From positions 58,303,641 through 58,367,640 of the forward strand of contig NC_134398.1 in the NCBI RefSeq assembly GCF_050003625.1: a stretch of 64,000 nt of DNA, in the 5' to 3' direction. Source of the DNA: Haematobia irritans. Its lineage: Eukaryota; Arthropoda; Insecta; Diptera; Muscidae. Positions 1-11,213 of the stretch are shown piece by piece; position 1 is the first letter of the stretch, and each line of letters begins with the position of its first letter. The position numbers and the translations under genes were made by a program. The notes beneath the pieces were generated by a model. That model was not told the origin of the DNA and ran no database searches. It saw only the letters and a program-made list of their open reading frames with translations.

Positions 1-434
1 TGGTTTGGAGTCACTTGGAGGAGCAAATTTCATCCGAGTCAGTTGAAATTTGGTACATTGTGCTAGTATATGGCCGTTAACAACCATGCCTAACTAGGTC
101 CATATCGGTGTATAGTTATATATAGCCCTCAGATAAATCGATCCCCAATCACACAAAAAAATATAAGCGACCCCCATATTTCAATTCTGGCTCTCTACGT
201 ACCGTGCAAAATCGTAATTAATTGTAGACTTACGTATACATAACTTTTTTGTCTAATATATACCACGTATGGACCAACTAACAATTTTGAAAACGATGTT
301 AAGAAGTTTTAAGATACCTCAACCCAATTAATTCGATTGTGGATGACAGTCTTTCGTAGAAGTTTCTACGTAATCCATGGTGGAGGGTACATAAGATTCG
401 ACCTGGCCGAACTTACGGCCGTATATACTTGTTT
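1..434 (-). mobile_element. INE-1/Helitron-like element, lineage 1a, head part
   Basis: This is the 5' part of a lineage 1a element read on the minus strand and cut by the window edge. It matches 7200-7479 plus 8633-8830 and also 17270-17718 nearly base for base. The outer terminus is the GC-rich block at about 390-431 with repeated 'ggccg' palindromic words, followed by 'tatacttgtttt'. No protein is encoded; the short open frames are incidental. The Helitron/INE-1 assignment is by structural resemblance. Confidence 0.7.
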
Positions 435-635
435 TCATTCATTTGGACAAATTTTACATATTTGTGGTACACCTTTTACTTCAAAATTAGAACTGCTTAC
501 TTTCATTTTCAAATGCAGTTTTATTTATCTTCATTTTTCTTCAATAAAATACATGTTTTATTAATATAATAAATATATTTATTAAGAATTGTCAGCATCG
601 ACTGGCCTTGAAATATTAGTTTATCATTCCATGTA

Positions 636-1155
636 CACTCAAAAAAAAATTGAACTCTCTATTTCACTAAAGCCAATTTAACTTTATTTTAGTTCACGGA
701 ATTATTATGTTTGGAGAAAATTTCCTTTACTCTAATAGTTTTTTGTTTACTTTCGTTAAATTAACTAAAACCGAGGGAAAAAATATACTCGAATGAAGCA
801 TAAAGATTAACTAAATTCTCGTTTTCCACAAAATAGTTCAGAGTTTCTTGTGTAAATTTGTAAATTTTACCAAAAATGCGTCCATCATGAACTTCGTATG
901 TCACTAAAGACATTCTTGAAATTTTGAACTCTAAGTTTTTCCTTCAAACTACAAAATTTTCTTTAACAAGTGAAAAAACTTAGTTATGTCTAATAAATTT
1001 TCTCGGATTTGTCGAAAAATATTTACTTATTTTTATGACATCGGCGTGATGCCAACGTTTGTAATACTGTTTGGTTAAAATTTTCTACAAATATTCAAAA
1101 TTTTCTAAAATTAACCGAAGGTTTTCTTCCTGGTGGGTTCACTGTTTTTTCAGTG
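636..1155. mobile_element. TA-flanked MITE (CACT..AAAAAA ends)
   Basis: A 520-bp block is bounded by TA (634-635 and 1156-1157). Its left end 'cactcaaaaaaaaattgaac' resembles the reverse complement of its right end, 'cactgaaaaaacagtgaacc'. The paralogous element at about 42350-42385 lacks the block, so it is a later insertion. TA duplication and short imperfect TIRs fit a Tc1/mariner-type MITE. No coding capacity is seen. Confidence 0.55.
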
Positions 1156-1746
1156 TAAAGTTACCAACTGTAAAACGTAATGCTTTTCTTCTTCTTGTTC
1201 GTTTCACTTTTAATAAGTTGCTGCGTAACGATTTTGTCCTCCTTTTACAATTTCAATACCTACAAATATAAGAAATCATAAACAAATTTTTTCACAAAAG
1301 TTTAGCGTCACTGTATGAATGTTACCTGATAATTGAAGATTCCAAAATGAAGACGAATGAAGGGGTTGTTTTTCTGTTGCTGTTTTCTTTCTTTATACAC
1401 CATCAGACTTATTGTTTGTTATTTATGTTCAATAATTTTGAAAAAAAACGAAAAATTTTATTTGTTATTTATTATATAATTTTACTATATTATTTTTTAA
1501 CAATCTCTCCGTATACCATAACAACGCGATTCCAACTAAAAAGCAACCCACGCGCAAACATATCGATTGCATCGATGACAGGTATCGATTACAGGTAGAT
1601 AAAAGAAATATAGGAAAATGTCCTATATTCTAACAAGTGTGTCTCCTTAAGTTTTGAAAGGATTGAATACTTCTTAGTACGAATGAACTAAAATATGTCT
1701 ATGCCACGTGTTATTCGTATGTATGATAAGCTTTCTATAATAAAGG

Positions 1747-2097
1747 TTAGGTTAGGTTAGGTTAGGTTATGTGGCAGCCCGATGTATCAGGCTCACTTAG
1801 ACTATTCAGTCCATTGTGATACCACAGTGGTGAACTTCTCTCTTATCACTGAGTGCTGCCCGATTCCATGTTAAGCTCAATGACAAGGGACCTCCTTTTT
1901 ATAGCCGAGTCCGAACGGCGTTCCACATTCCAGTGAAACCACTTAGAGAAGCTTTGAAACCCTCAGAAATGTCACCAGCATTACTGAGGTGGGATAATCC
2001 ACCGCTGAAAAACTTTTTGGTGTTCGGTCGTAGCAGGAATCGAACCCACGACCTTGTGTATGCAAGGCGGGCATGCTAACCATTGCACCACGGTGGC
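1747..2097 (-). mobile_element. tRNA-derived SINE, full length, with 13-bp TSD
   Basis: On the minus strand the element starts 'gagccaccgtggtgcaatgg' (A-box region), has a B box 'gggttcgattcc' near 2036-2047, a body of about 250 bp and a short (ggtta)n/(taacc)n tail at 1747-1767. It is flanked by a perfect 13-bp duplication 'tctataataaagg' at 1734-1746 and 2098-2110. The paralogue at about 42910-42925 carries a single copy of that target with no SINE. Related copies are at 54536-54862 and 58335-58661. Confidence 0.9.
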
Positions 2098-2450
2098 TCT
2101 ATAATAAAGGAAGTCAGTGTTATCGTTTTATAAGAAATTTTGCTAAATTTGAGGAAACTTGGTTTTAGTTGGGTTTTTATTTATTTTTACGAATACTTTG
2201 TTATCAGTTAATAAAATTTTCTTGTTCAGTAGTAAATTCTTATACCCAGCGAGGAAAACAGTATTAATAAAATTCCATGTCTTATTCTAGTTAATGAACT
2301 ATTCCTAACTGCTTTCAGTTTAAGATTTTTTTACTGAAACAAGTAATTTTTATTATTTCACACAAAAATTTAAAGTAATGGGAATAAAATGGCTAAACTA
2401 AATTGATAAAAAAGTTTTCCTTTAGTTTCGAAGGCACTTTTTTCTGGGTG

Positions 2451-2720
2451 CGTATGAAATGTTGTTTTTTAGTGCTTTTTAATGGTTGTAAAAACCATCG
2501 ATACACCGTATAACGATGTTATCATTTTGGGGTTGTCAAAGCGTTCGTTAAACCATCGGAAAAGTGTGTAAAATATTGTTTTCATGACGTTGTTAAATAC
2601 AATCGATACACCGTGGAATGATGTTATCATTTTGGAGTTGTAACAACGCTTTTTCCCACCGTCTATCAACCGTTCACAACGCCTTTACAACGTTTTTGCG
2701 ATGGTTTTTTTCTGACTGGG
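2451..2720. repeat. Two degenerate ~105-bp tandem units
   Basis: The phrase 'cgatacaccgt' followed by 'gatgttatcattttgg' occurs at 2499 and again at 2604, giving a 105-bp period over about two units. The flanks are rich in 'caacg' and 'gttgt' words. No coding sequence is recognised. It sits between the copy-A element and a SINE tail fragment. Confidence 0.5.
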
Positions 2721-2723
2721 AAT

Positions 2724-2782
2724 GGACTGAATAGTCTAAGTGAGCCTGATACATCGGGCTGCCACCTAACCTAACATAACCA
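2724..2782 (+). mobile_element. SINE 3' fragment
   Basis: The segment 'ggactgaatagtctaagtg' through 'cgggctgcca' and the 'cctaacctaac' tail matches the last ~60 bp of the SINE at 54536-54862. The tRNA-like head is absent, so it is a 5'-truncated copy or a remnant. Confidence 0.7.
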
Positions 2783-2789
2783 TGACACA

Positions 2790-2993
2790 ATTTTATAATT
2801 CACATCCGAAACAATGAATTCGGACTACACTTTAAGAAGCGATGCAAATTCAGTGCAACGCCTGTTGAAATGGTGGACATCCGTCCTATGACAAGCCGAT
2901 GTTAAATTCATAGCTACTGCGACAATTTTGCACCACTTCCGGACCTAAAAAGAAAATTTTCACTACTTTTTTGGCGACGCTTTTTTTGCTGGG
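2790..2993 (+). mobile_element. CCCAGC-TIR element, right half
   Basis: This matches the right part of the 606-bp element at 43062-43667, including 'gaattcgga', 'agtgcaacg', 'ttgcaccacttccgga' and the terminal 'tttttttgctggg' (2981-2993). The left half is missing. No coding capacity is seen. Confidence 0.6.
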
Positions 2994-3270
2994 ATTTAGT
3001 TTAAAATGATAAATCAACGACCCAAAATTCATGAAGATATAGAACAAAATCACATAAAATTCAGAAAAATGCATGAAATTCGAGTAAGGAGGAATTTAAG
3101 ACGCAATTCTCTTTTAAATTAAGTACTTGACTCTAGGAAACAAAGTTTAATTTATTTGTGTTTGCAAGTTTTTTCTTCATGTGCTATTAGAGTACCTTAA
3201 AATCAAATAAACACGATTACAAGTAGATATTGTGCTTTATTTCAATTAAACAAGTTTTTAAAATAAATTG

Positions 3271-4135
3271 TTGAAAAAAATCCAAAACTTTTATACGCTT
3301 TTTTGTTTTGTAGTTAAGATGCGAAAAGTCAACAAATTTAAAAACGATTTTATTAACCCTTTCACTACCGATGTCCACTTAGAAGGACATTCGAAAAAGA
3401 CACCAAATTCTATTTTCCCACTTAGTTTCGACTTATTTCTCGATGTTATTTTAAAGTAAGGCTTTAATCTAAATAAGCTATAAATATTGTGCATATTGGT
3501 GAGGTCTAAAATACATTTTTATAAACTTCTTTAACAATAAACGAAAAATACGAAAATTTGAGACAATTTTTGTACTGTATGTATCTATTAAATGGACATT
3601 TATACAAAAACTATAGTTGATAATTTTACGTGTTCTTTTTTGTATTTTTTCTCACACTTTGAAAGCTATTATAGGCCAAATAGCGCTTAGTTTCTTAAGG
3701 TCATTTGGTCACAATTCAAAAATCAAGTTTTCAAAACAAGCTCATATATCTCTTGAAGTAATTGAGGTAGGTTTTCAAAATGACAATTTTTGTTCTACAT
3801 GCTGTTAGTAGAAGTAATAACAGAATAAAAATAAAAATTTTTATCATTAGGTTTATTTCGGTAGTGAAAGGGTTAATTTCGAAGAATTTTTCAAAATTAT
3901 TAAAGCCATGTTGACCTTATTCAAACAAACTTTTCTTTTATTTTAGGATACCCAATTTTAATTCGAATCACTTAACTATAAAAACAAAGCGACTTCATTA
4001 AAAAGTTTATCGTTTTTTGGATAAGGAAATTTTTTTTTAATCAGAGAAATGCGTCTTCTTTGCTAAACAAAATTTGCTTTCGTATTTTAAGGACTTGAAA
4101 TCTTTGGCCTCAGTACAATATTTTGTCTGTATATA
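3271..4135 (+). repeat. Interspersed repeat family G, copy 1 (split by a TTAA MITE)
   Basis: The flanks of the MITE at 3357-3872 match 29987-30306 on the opposite strand as one continuous repeat, and part recurs at 11880-11965. Shared landmarks are 'gaagaatttttc', 'gttgaccttattcaaac', 'agtttatcg' and 'tgaaatctttggcctca'. The family is not classified. Confidence 0.6.
3357..3872. mobile_element. piggyBac-like MITE with TTAA duplication
   Basis: A 516-bp block is flanked by TTAA (3353-3356 and 3873-3876). Its ends are inverted repeats: 'ccctttcactaccga' on the left and its complement 'cggtagtgaaaggg' on the right. A small hairpin ('atgtcc'/'ggacat', 3370-3389) lies just inside the left end. TTAA targets and CCC-starting TIRs are hallmarks of piggyBac elements. 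The uninserted site, a single TTAA, is preserved in the family G copy at 30239-30242. No transposase is present. Confidence 0.8.
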
Positions 4136-5720
4136 TTAATGTTGATCTTCATGAAATATGGATACCAAAAATAATAATTGTAAACCTTGACATTATATGA
4201 GTATAGTAATTGTGTTACCTAATGCTTCAATTCAGCCCTTATTGTCTGCCCGTTCGCCTATAATTATTTCTAAACTTATGTGTAAATTCATATGCTGCAT
4301 TGATTATTCAAAGAATTCTCGGTATTAATATTTAAATTTATATGTTTCATAAAAATATCACATATACTTGGTCTTTTCATGGAAATAATACAATTACAAT
4401 TTGCATAATTGGATGCTAATGTAGTCTATATTTAAGATAAATAAAACAAATGCATTAAATTTATCACAGTTTATATGAGAAGATTTTTCAAATCAATTAT
4501 TATTCTCAGTAATCAACTGTGATAAACAACATTCTATTTATTTTATGTTAATAAGTTAAATTGAATAAATTTATAAGCATAATACTAAAAAATCACTTAT
4601 TTAAATTTAATAAAAACCTATTCAATATAAATTTGGATTTTGTTGATGTGGTGATAATTAACCACACAGCTAAAATGCCAAATACGAACTGAATTTAACT
4701 AGAAAAATATTGATATATGTATATATTACTATACATGTATGATTTTTCAAACGCAAAAAACTTAATTATCACACATTATCGAAAATTAATTACATGCAAA
4801 AGGTCGAGAAACAAGTGTAATTTATTCAACAAAGCCAATGGAGCCCCAAGCGCGATTTCGAAAGTTTAATGGGTGTGAAAACAAAATATCATATAATGTG
4901 ATTTATTTTTGCGATGTATGTGATATCATACATAAATTGAAATTTCTATTGACCTCACACGAACTGATATGAAACTAGTAAATACTAATTGTGTAAACAA
5001 AAATAATAGAAATATTATAATTAATATTAGTAAGAGTTCATGTAATTTCATAACTTGGACATTAGTACGGTGTAAAAAACATTAAATTTGAAAGGGCTTA
5101 AGTTGGCCAATGGTTATATATAAGATTTTCTCCTCATATAAAATTAGTATCAAATAAATAAAATACAAAATTAGTATCTTTCCAAATATACTGATTTACT
5201 AGAATCTAAAAAGACCAGTTGAAACAGTGTAGACGTGAAAATGTTTTACAACGATGCATGGGAATTGAATCAATAAATTTATGGTTGAAATTTTAAAAGG
5301 TTTCATTTAATGTGAAACAAGTATATATCGCCAATATATAACCGATTTCCATATATAGTAGATATATAAAATGACAACTTTACTTGACTTCAATACCACA
5401 CAACTTTGGTGTTCTTGCGACTGTTATCAATCGGAGACTATTACCAAGGTTCAAAGTTTCCCCATTTATAGCCAAAGAACGTAATCGTTTACCGTAGCTA
5501 ATGTAATACTACGATTCTTAATTTAATCCCAGCAAAAATGTACTCATTCTTTTAGAAGCTTATCTGAATATAACTACTTCCAAAACACCTTGCCAAATTT
5601 CGGTATTACATTGCCTTTATACTTACCTTTTTTCTCCAGAATTTACTGTGCAATTTAATGTTCATAATTTCAGTTACAAGATCCATTGCGAATTGGATTA
5701 TTTTCAATAACGAATTTGCC
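4136..5720. other. AT-rich stretch without recognised gene or repeat
   Basis: About 1.6 kb of AT-rich sequence. I see no open frame with family-like composition, no TIRs and no match to other parts of the window apart from a possible TATA-rich stretch near 5300-5370. It may be single-copy intergenic or intronic DNA. Confidence 0.4.
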
Positions 5721-6030
5721 TTCCAACAACCATGGAAACATTAGTCCATATCGGTTCATAATTATATATAGCCCCCATGTAAACCGACCACAGGTTTCAT
5801 TCCCGGAGTTTCCTGGGTATGCAAACGTCATCCGATGCGGTTGAAATTTTACACTTGGTCTTAGTCTATGGCCTCTAACAACGGTTTCAAACTTGGCACA
5901 AGTTTTTGTCGTAAGTCGGATGGTATTTGACCGTTTTTAGGTATAACCGCCTTATAAACCGATCCAAATTTTCTATAGAAATAAAATTTTGACAAAATTT
6001 TCTATAGAAATAAAATTTTGACAACATTTT
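5721..6030 (-). mobile_element. Lineage 1 fragment followed by 29-bp minisatellite
   Basis: 5721-5970 is a degenerate piece of the lineage 1 array, recognisable by 'tccatatcggttcataatta' and 'tatatagcccccat'. 5972-6030 holds about two units of 'ttttctatagaaataaaa' plus 'ttttgacaaaa'. The order matches the 1b architecture, in which the minisatellite adjoins the array. Confidence 0.6.
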
Positions 6031-6040
6031 CTCTCTGTTT

Positions 6041-6117
6041 CATCTTAAAACCATACGTTTTAAACTACAAAAGTAGCTTAACCAATAGAGGAAAAGTATG
6101 TTTGTCAAATTTGTTTG
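6041..6117 (-). mobile_element. Penelope-type fragment (downstream part, no ribozyme)
   Basis: The reverse complement matches 27589-27680 and 51180-51255, the segments downstream of or beside the two hammerhead ribozymes (landmarks 'aaatttgacaaaca' and 'gttggttaagctac'). The ribozyme itself is missing here. The family assignment follows from the ribozyme-bearing copies. Confidence 0.5.
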
Positions 6118-6144
6118 AGATTTGTTTTTTAATCTGTTTTTTTT

Positions 6145-8830
6145 TATACCCACCACCATAGGATGGGGGGTATATTAACTTTTCATTCCGTTTGTAACAC
6201 ATCGAAATATTGCTCTAAGGCCCCATAAAGTATATATATTCTGGGTCGTGGAGAAATTCTGAGTCGATCTCAGCACGTCCGTCCGTCCGTCTGTTGAAAT
6301 CACGCTAACTTCCGAACGAAACAAGCTATCGACTTGAAACTTGGCACAAGTAGTTGTTATTGATGTAGGTCGGATGGTATTGCAAATGGGCCATATCGGT
6401 CCACTTTTACGTATAGCCCCCATATAAACGGACCCCAAAATTTGGCTTGCGAGGCCTCTAAGAGAAGCAAATTTCATCCGATCCGGCTGAAATTTGGTAC
6501 ATGGTGTAAGTATATGGTCTCTAACAATCACGCAAAAATTGGTCCACATCGGTCCATAATTATATATAGCCCCCATATAAACCGATCCCCCGATTTGGCT
6601 TGCGAGGCCCCTAAGAGAAGCAAATTTCATCCGATCCGGCTGAAATTTGGTACATGGTGTGAGTATATGGCCTCTAACAACCATGCAAAAATATCGGTCT
6701 ATAATTATATATAGCCCCCATATAAACCGATCACCAGATTTGACCTCCGGAGCCTCTTAGAAGACCAAAATTCATCTGATTCAGTTGAAATTTGGTACGT
6801 GATGTTAATATATGGCCTCAAACACCCATGCAAAAATTGGTCGATATCGGTCCATAATTATATATAGGCCCCATATAAACCGATCCCCAGATTTGACCTC
6901 CAGAGCCCCTTGGAAGAGAAAAATTCTTGCCATTCGGTTGAAATTTGGTACGTGATGTTAGTATATGGTATCCAGCAACCATGCAGGAGTTGGTTCCTAT
7001 CAGTCCATAATTATATATAGCTCCCATATAAAACGATCCCCAGATTTGAACTCCGGTGCCTTTTGGAGAAGCAAAATTCATCCGATCTGCTTGAAAATTG
7101 GTACGTGGTGGTAGTACATGATATTTAACAACCATGCCAAAAGTGGTCCATATCAGTCCATAATCGTACATAGCCCCATATAAACCGATCCCGAGATTTG
7201 GTTTTGGAATCTCTTGGAAGAGCAAATTTCATCCGAGTGAGTTGAAATTTGGTACATTGTGCTAGTATATGGTCGTTAACAACCATGCCTAACTAGGTCC
7301 ATATCGGTCTATAGTTATATATGGCCCTCAGATAAATCGATCCGCAATCACACAAAAATTGGTCCATATCAAGTTCATAATTGTATATAGCCCCCATATA
7401 AGCGATCCCCATATTTCAATTCTGGCTCTCTACGTACAAAAAGTCCATATCGATTCGTAATTATTTATAGACTTAACTACACGCAGAGAAGAAACATGAT
7501 TGTCACAATCATATTCGAAGAGCAAAATAATATGATAGCAGCTATTTTGATAGCAGCTATGTAACATTTTAACCTGCAACCATGTTGGCTCAGTGAACAT
7601 GGTTCTAAGAAAAATACTATTGTCCTCATCTCAAATGTTATTATATTGATAAAAAGAATTTTGTTTCCATTAAAAGACAATGGTCACGATCTAAAATGTT
7701 ATGTTATTCGTCAAAAATGTTTTTCTTCTAGTTAAAAGAACATGGTCACAACCTAAAATCTTTTGATTTTTATGAAAAAAACTTTTTTCGTCGTCGAAAA
7801 AAGGACGCCACTTGAGAAAAGAAAACACAAAATCAACTTTCTTTATTTGTTGTTATTTATTTATAAACTAATTCATTGTTTATTTGTATTTATAATGTCG
7901 TGCACACAAACATCACATATTTTTACACACTCTAGTTTGGTTCAATTTCAACAATAAGTAATCATTCCATATTTACTTCGTGCCCATCAAATGTACAAAC
8001 GCAGACATCATGTAACTGCAAATAAAAATAAATTATACCATATACCAAAATGCAGAACAAAAACCAGGTAAATTTTTTCAATTACACTTTCTTTTTTTGT
8101 ATTCACATAAAACCACGTGCCATTTCTGAATAAATAAATTAACACAAAACACAATAATTCCGTATTCTCCGTCCATTCCAAGAAACAATCAACACACGAC
8201 TGACGCGCAAAATGAAAATCATGTGTACCTGCTCAATGTTTTTGTAAAATTCTTGTCGCTGCAAAAAAATTAAAAAATTAAATGGTCACGAAAACAATGT
8301 ACATGGTCTTTATGGCCATGTAATGGTTGTAGACATGTCTATACGTAAATTATAAAAATACTTTTTTCTCTGCAAAAAAGTAAAAAAAAATTGAATGGTC
8401 AGGTACATGATTTTCCTGACCATATAATGGTCTCAAATTCTATCATTTAAATAATAGAACATGTTTGCGGCATTTGAGAACCATTTAAATGCTTATTGTC
8501 AACATATATTTTTCTCCGCTCGAAAATTATTTTTACAAAGACAAAATACATGGTTTTCGCGACAATTACATACTCTAAATAAGCATTAAATGGATGCGGC
8601 AACCATGTCCAAACATGTTTTTTCTGTGCGTGTATACATAACTTTTTTGTCTAATATATACCATGTATGGACCAACTAACAATTTAGAAAACGATGTTAA
8701 GAAGTTTTAAGATACCACAACCCAAGTAATTCGATTGTGGATGACAGTCTTTCGTAGAAGTTTCTACGCAATCCATGGTGGTGGGTACATAAGATTCGGC
8801 CTGGCCGAACTTGCGGCCGTATATACTTGT
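6145..8830 (-). mobile_element. INE-1/Helitron-like element, lineage 1a, complete, split by a MITE
   Basis: Read on the minus strand, the head is at 8633-8830 ('aagtatatacggccgcaagt'), the array at about 6400-7400 with a 153-bp period, and the 3' end at 6145-6330 with the 'gacggacggacgtgctgag' block and the hairpin at 6146-6177. Removing the MITE at 7480-8632 leaves about 1.5 kb. The arrangement head / tandem array / 3' hairpin resembles Drosophila INE-1 (DINE-1). The open frames here (for example 6175-6684 minus) read straight through the array and are not considered genes. Confidence 0.75.
7480..8632. mobile_element. 1153-bp TA-flanked MITE, ends CACGCA..AACATG
   Basis: The ends are inverted repeats of 19 bp with two mismatches: 'cacgcagagaagaaacatg' and the complement of 'catgttttttctgtgcgtg'. 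TA flanks both sides (7478-7479 and 8633-8634). The same site is uninterrupted in the lineage 1a copy at 17510-17525 ('gacttaactatacataac'), so the target is known. The interior is rich in 'acatg' and 'catgt' words and has no transposase-like frame. A second, truncated copy lies at 11967-12608. Confidence 0.85.
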
Positions 8831-8954
8831 TTTATTATAATAAAATTTTCTTCAAATTTTAATTTTTTTTTGATTTTTGGCATGAGTGTCAACCATGGTT
8901 ACAACACGTAACTTTGTAACATTTTTTAGCTCCTAATTTTTCATTTTATATTTA

Positions 8955-9332
8955 CAGTGCACTCGCGGTAACGTGAACACACTTTTTCATACACTAACTA
9001 ACGCTGAAAAGTATAAAATTTGACGTTAAAAGCAGATTCACAATGCCAAGTACAATTTCAAATACACATACGGAAGTTTTTAGTGATCTAGAATTTTAAT
9101 TACTAATTTAATTTGCTTTATGATTCCATACCCACTGATATTTTTCCGATATCTTTTTTTAAATTTTTTTCATGAAATTAAATTATGTTTTTAATATTAC
9201 AAAAATAAAAGACTATCGCGCTAGAACGTGTAAACCTCCCGAATATGGCTATGTTTTGTTGTGAAATTCGCTGAAGTCCGCTAACGTGAACTCGTTTGGT
9301 TTTAATTAGTTCACGTTACCGCGAGTGCACTG
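8955..9332. mobile_element. pogo/Tigger-like MITE with perfect 24-bp TIRs
   Basis: The left end 8955-8978 (starts 'cagtgcactcgcggtaacg') is an exact reverse complement of the right end 9309-9332. TA lies on both sides (8953-8954, 9333-9334). CAGT-starting TIRs with TA duplication are typical of pogo/Tigger elements. The 378-bp element encodes nothing recognisable. A subterminal repeat of the end motif ('gctaacgtgaac', about 9281-9292) may be an extra transposase site. Confidence 0.85.
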
Positions 9333-9495
9333 TATATTCATAATTTATTATGATTGTAAATCTAATAATAATTAAATAAATAAACACCACTGTATCTACT
9401 ACGACAAAACTAAAAGGATACATTTTGTGGCCAACAAAAAACTTATATATTCTGATTTGTTGTTTATCCTTCACTCCTCAGAAAAGAAAAATGTT

Positions 9496-10445
9496 GCACA
9501 GGGAGTAGAGTTAACACTATAAATAACCATACCAAATTTGGTTCAAATCGGTTCAGATTTAGATATAGCTCCCATATATAGCTTTCGACCGATTTACACT
9601 CCATTGACCCCAGAGGCCAAAGTTTTACCCCGAGTTACGTTAACTATTGCACAGGGAGTAGAACTAACATTATAAATATGCATACTGAATTTGGTTGAAA
9701 TCGGTACAGATTTAGATATAGCTCGCATATATATTTGTCGACCGATTTATAGTCATATAGGTCAAAATTTCACTCCGATTTACTTAAAATTGTGCACAAT
9801 GAATGGAATTAACATTTTTACTATGCATGCCAAATTAAGTTTAAATCGGTTGAGATTTACATATAGCTGTCATATATATCTTTTGTCCGATACGCACTTA
9901 TATGGCTCCAGAGGTCAAAATTGCACTTCGATTTACTTGGAGTTTTGCACAGAGAGTAGGACTAACATTCTTGCTAGTTATGTCAAATTTGGTCAAAATC
10001 GTTTCAGATTTAAAACTCACATATATATCTTCCGCCCGATTTACATTCATATGACCACGGAGGTCAAAGTTTCATTTCGAAAATTTTGAAGTTTTACACG
10101 GAGAGTGCAAATTTTAGCAAATGTGTGCAAAACTTTATCAAAATCGTCTCAGAATTAGACAAAGTCCCCATATATATGTTCTTTCGACATTTTCCTTGTA
10201 AAATCGTCACTCCTAAGTCGAAAACTCGCAAAAATGATTCAAATTTACCTATACTCTAATTCGTATGAGTCAAACGATAAATCATAAATGCAGGTTTGAG
10301 AAACTTTATGCAATTTAAATATTTCCCGGAATCGGTCTTTAACCAATTTAAATTTTGAAGGTGTTAAGATGGTATAAAAAATTTGGTATACATAGTGGTG
10401 AAGGATATAATATAGTCGGCCCCGCCCGACTTTCATTACTTGTTT
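9496..10445 (-). mobile_element. INE-1/Helitron-like element, lineage 2
   Basis: The terminus at about 10405-10442 ('agtcggccccgcccgact' then 'ttacttgtttt') is the reverse complement of the lineage 2 head at 25535-25575. The rest is degenerate array units with 'cggttcagatttagatatag' and 'ctcccatatata'. The 3' hairpin end is not found, so the copy is partial. The 132-aa open frame at 9691-10089 reads through array units and is rejected as a gene. Confidence 0.6.
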
Positions 10446-10585
10446 TAACTTTCAAATAGGTTAAAACAGAGTAAGAACTAATAAAATGGTAAAAATTATT
10501 GAAATTTTGTCGAAAAAAAATCTAAATTCATTTTAGAACAATTGCGAATTTTTCAAAGATTCAGGTATGCGTTAGAATCCATCAA

Positions 10586-10761
10586 CCCTAGCTTAGGCAC
10601 CAATGTTTTTCTACATTATACGCCAATATTTACATATGCAAATATTTTGTTTCCTTTGTTATTTTTAACTTCATAACCGCTTTTTTATGTTTGTTTTGCA
10701 TTCTGATATTCGCTACAATTTTTTTTTGTTTTTGAACATTATCTGTTCGACATTATTGAAA
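10586..10761 (+). mobile_element. TTAA-type MITE (CCCTAGCTTAGGCAC), right-truncated copy
   Basis: The left end 'ccctagcttaggcaccaat' and the interior match the complete 163-bp element at 58847-59009. The flanking TTAA has decayed to TCAA. The right end is lost and the sequence runs into a lineage 2 array unit at 'gacattattgaaatcggtt'. Confidence 0.6.
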
Positions 10762-10995
10762 TCGGTTCTGTGTTGGATATAGCTCCGATATATATCTTTC
10801 GCCCGATATACACCCATATTACCACAGACGCCACAGCTCCGATCTACGTGAAATTTTGCACAGGGAGTTGAATTAATATTCTTACAATGCATGTCAAATT
10901 TGGTTTAAATCGGTTCAGATTTAGATATAGCTCCAATGTATGTCTTTAGACCGATTTATACACATATGACCACAAATTTTACTCCGACTTACATG
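10762..10995 (-). mobile_element. Lineage 2 array fragment
   Basis: Degenerate lineage 2 units with 'tagctccgatatatatcttt' and 'cggttcagatttagatatag'. Both ends are truncated. Confidence 0.55.
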
Positions 10996-11213
10996 AGAAT
11001 GAAGTGGGGAATGTCATATGGAAAACGGCGATGAACTATCTGAATTAGACAGGTAGCAATTTTTGGTTAGTAAAAACGGATTTAAATTGGATAAAAATCC
11101 TCAATGGAACGAAAACATGAAATTTTTCGTGAATCTTGTTTTAACTGCTCCAAACCAATTACAAAAAACAAATTGAGCATTGTAGACACATTATCGGTGA
11201 ACCTATACAATAG

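Larger units (their letters stand above)
432..2450 (+). mobile_element. TIR element 'CACCCAG', copy A (5' truncated, with nested insertions)
   Basis: From 432 the sequence matches the complete element at 41963-43871. Its right end at 2436-2450 is 'acttttttctgggtg', the same terminal repeat as there. The left end is missing because lineage 1a DNA abuts it. It hosts a MITE (636-1155) and a SINE (1747-2097), neither of which is present in the 42 kb copy. No open frame resembles a transposase, so it is a non-autonomous DNA element. Confidence 0.65.

Noticed and set aside
1741..1767. Telomere-like (TTAGG)n repeat at 'ggttaggttagg'
   Set aside because: It is the (ggtta)n tail of the SINE, bounded by a target duplication. 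Flies generally lack TTAGG telomeres.
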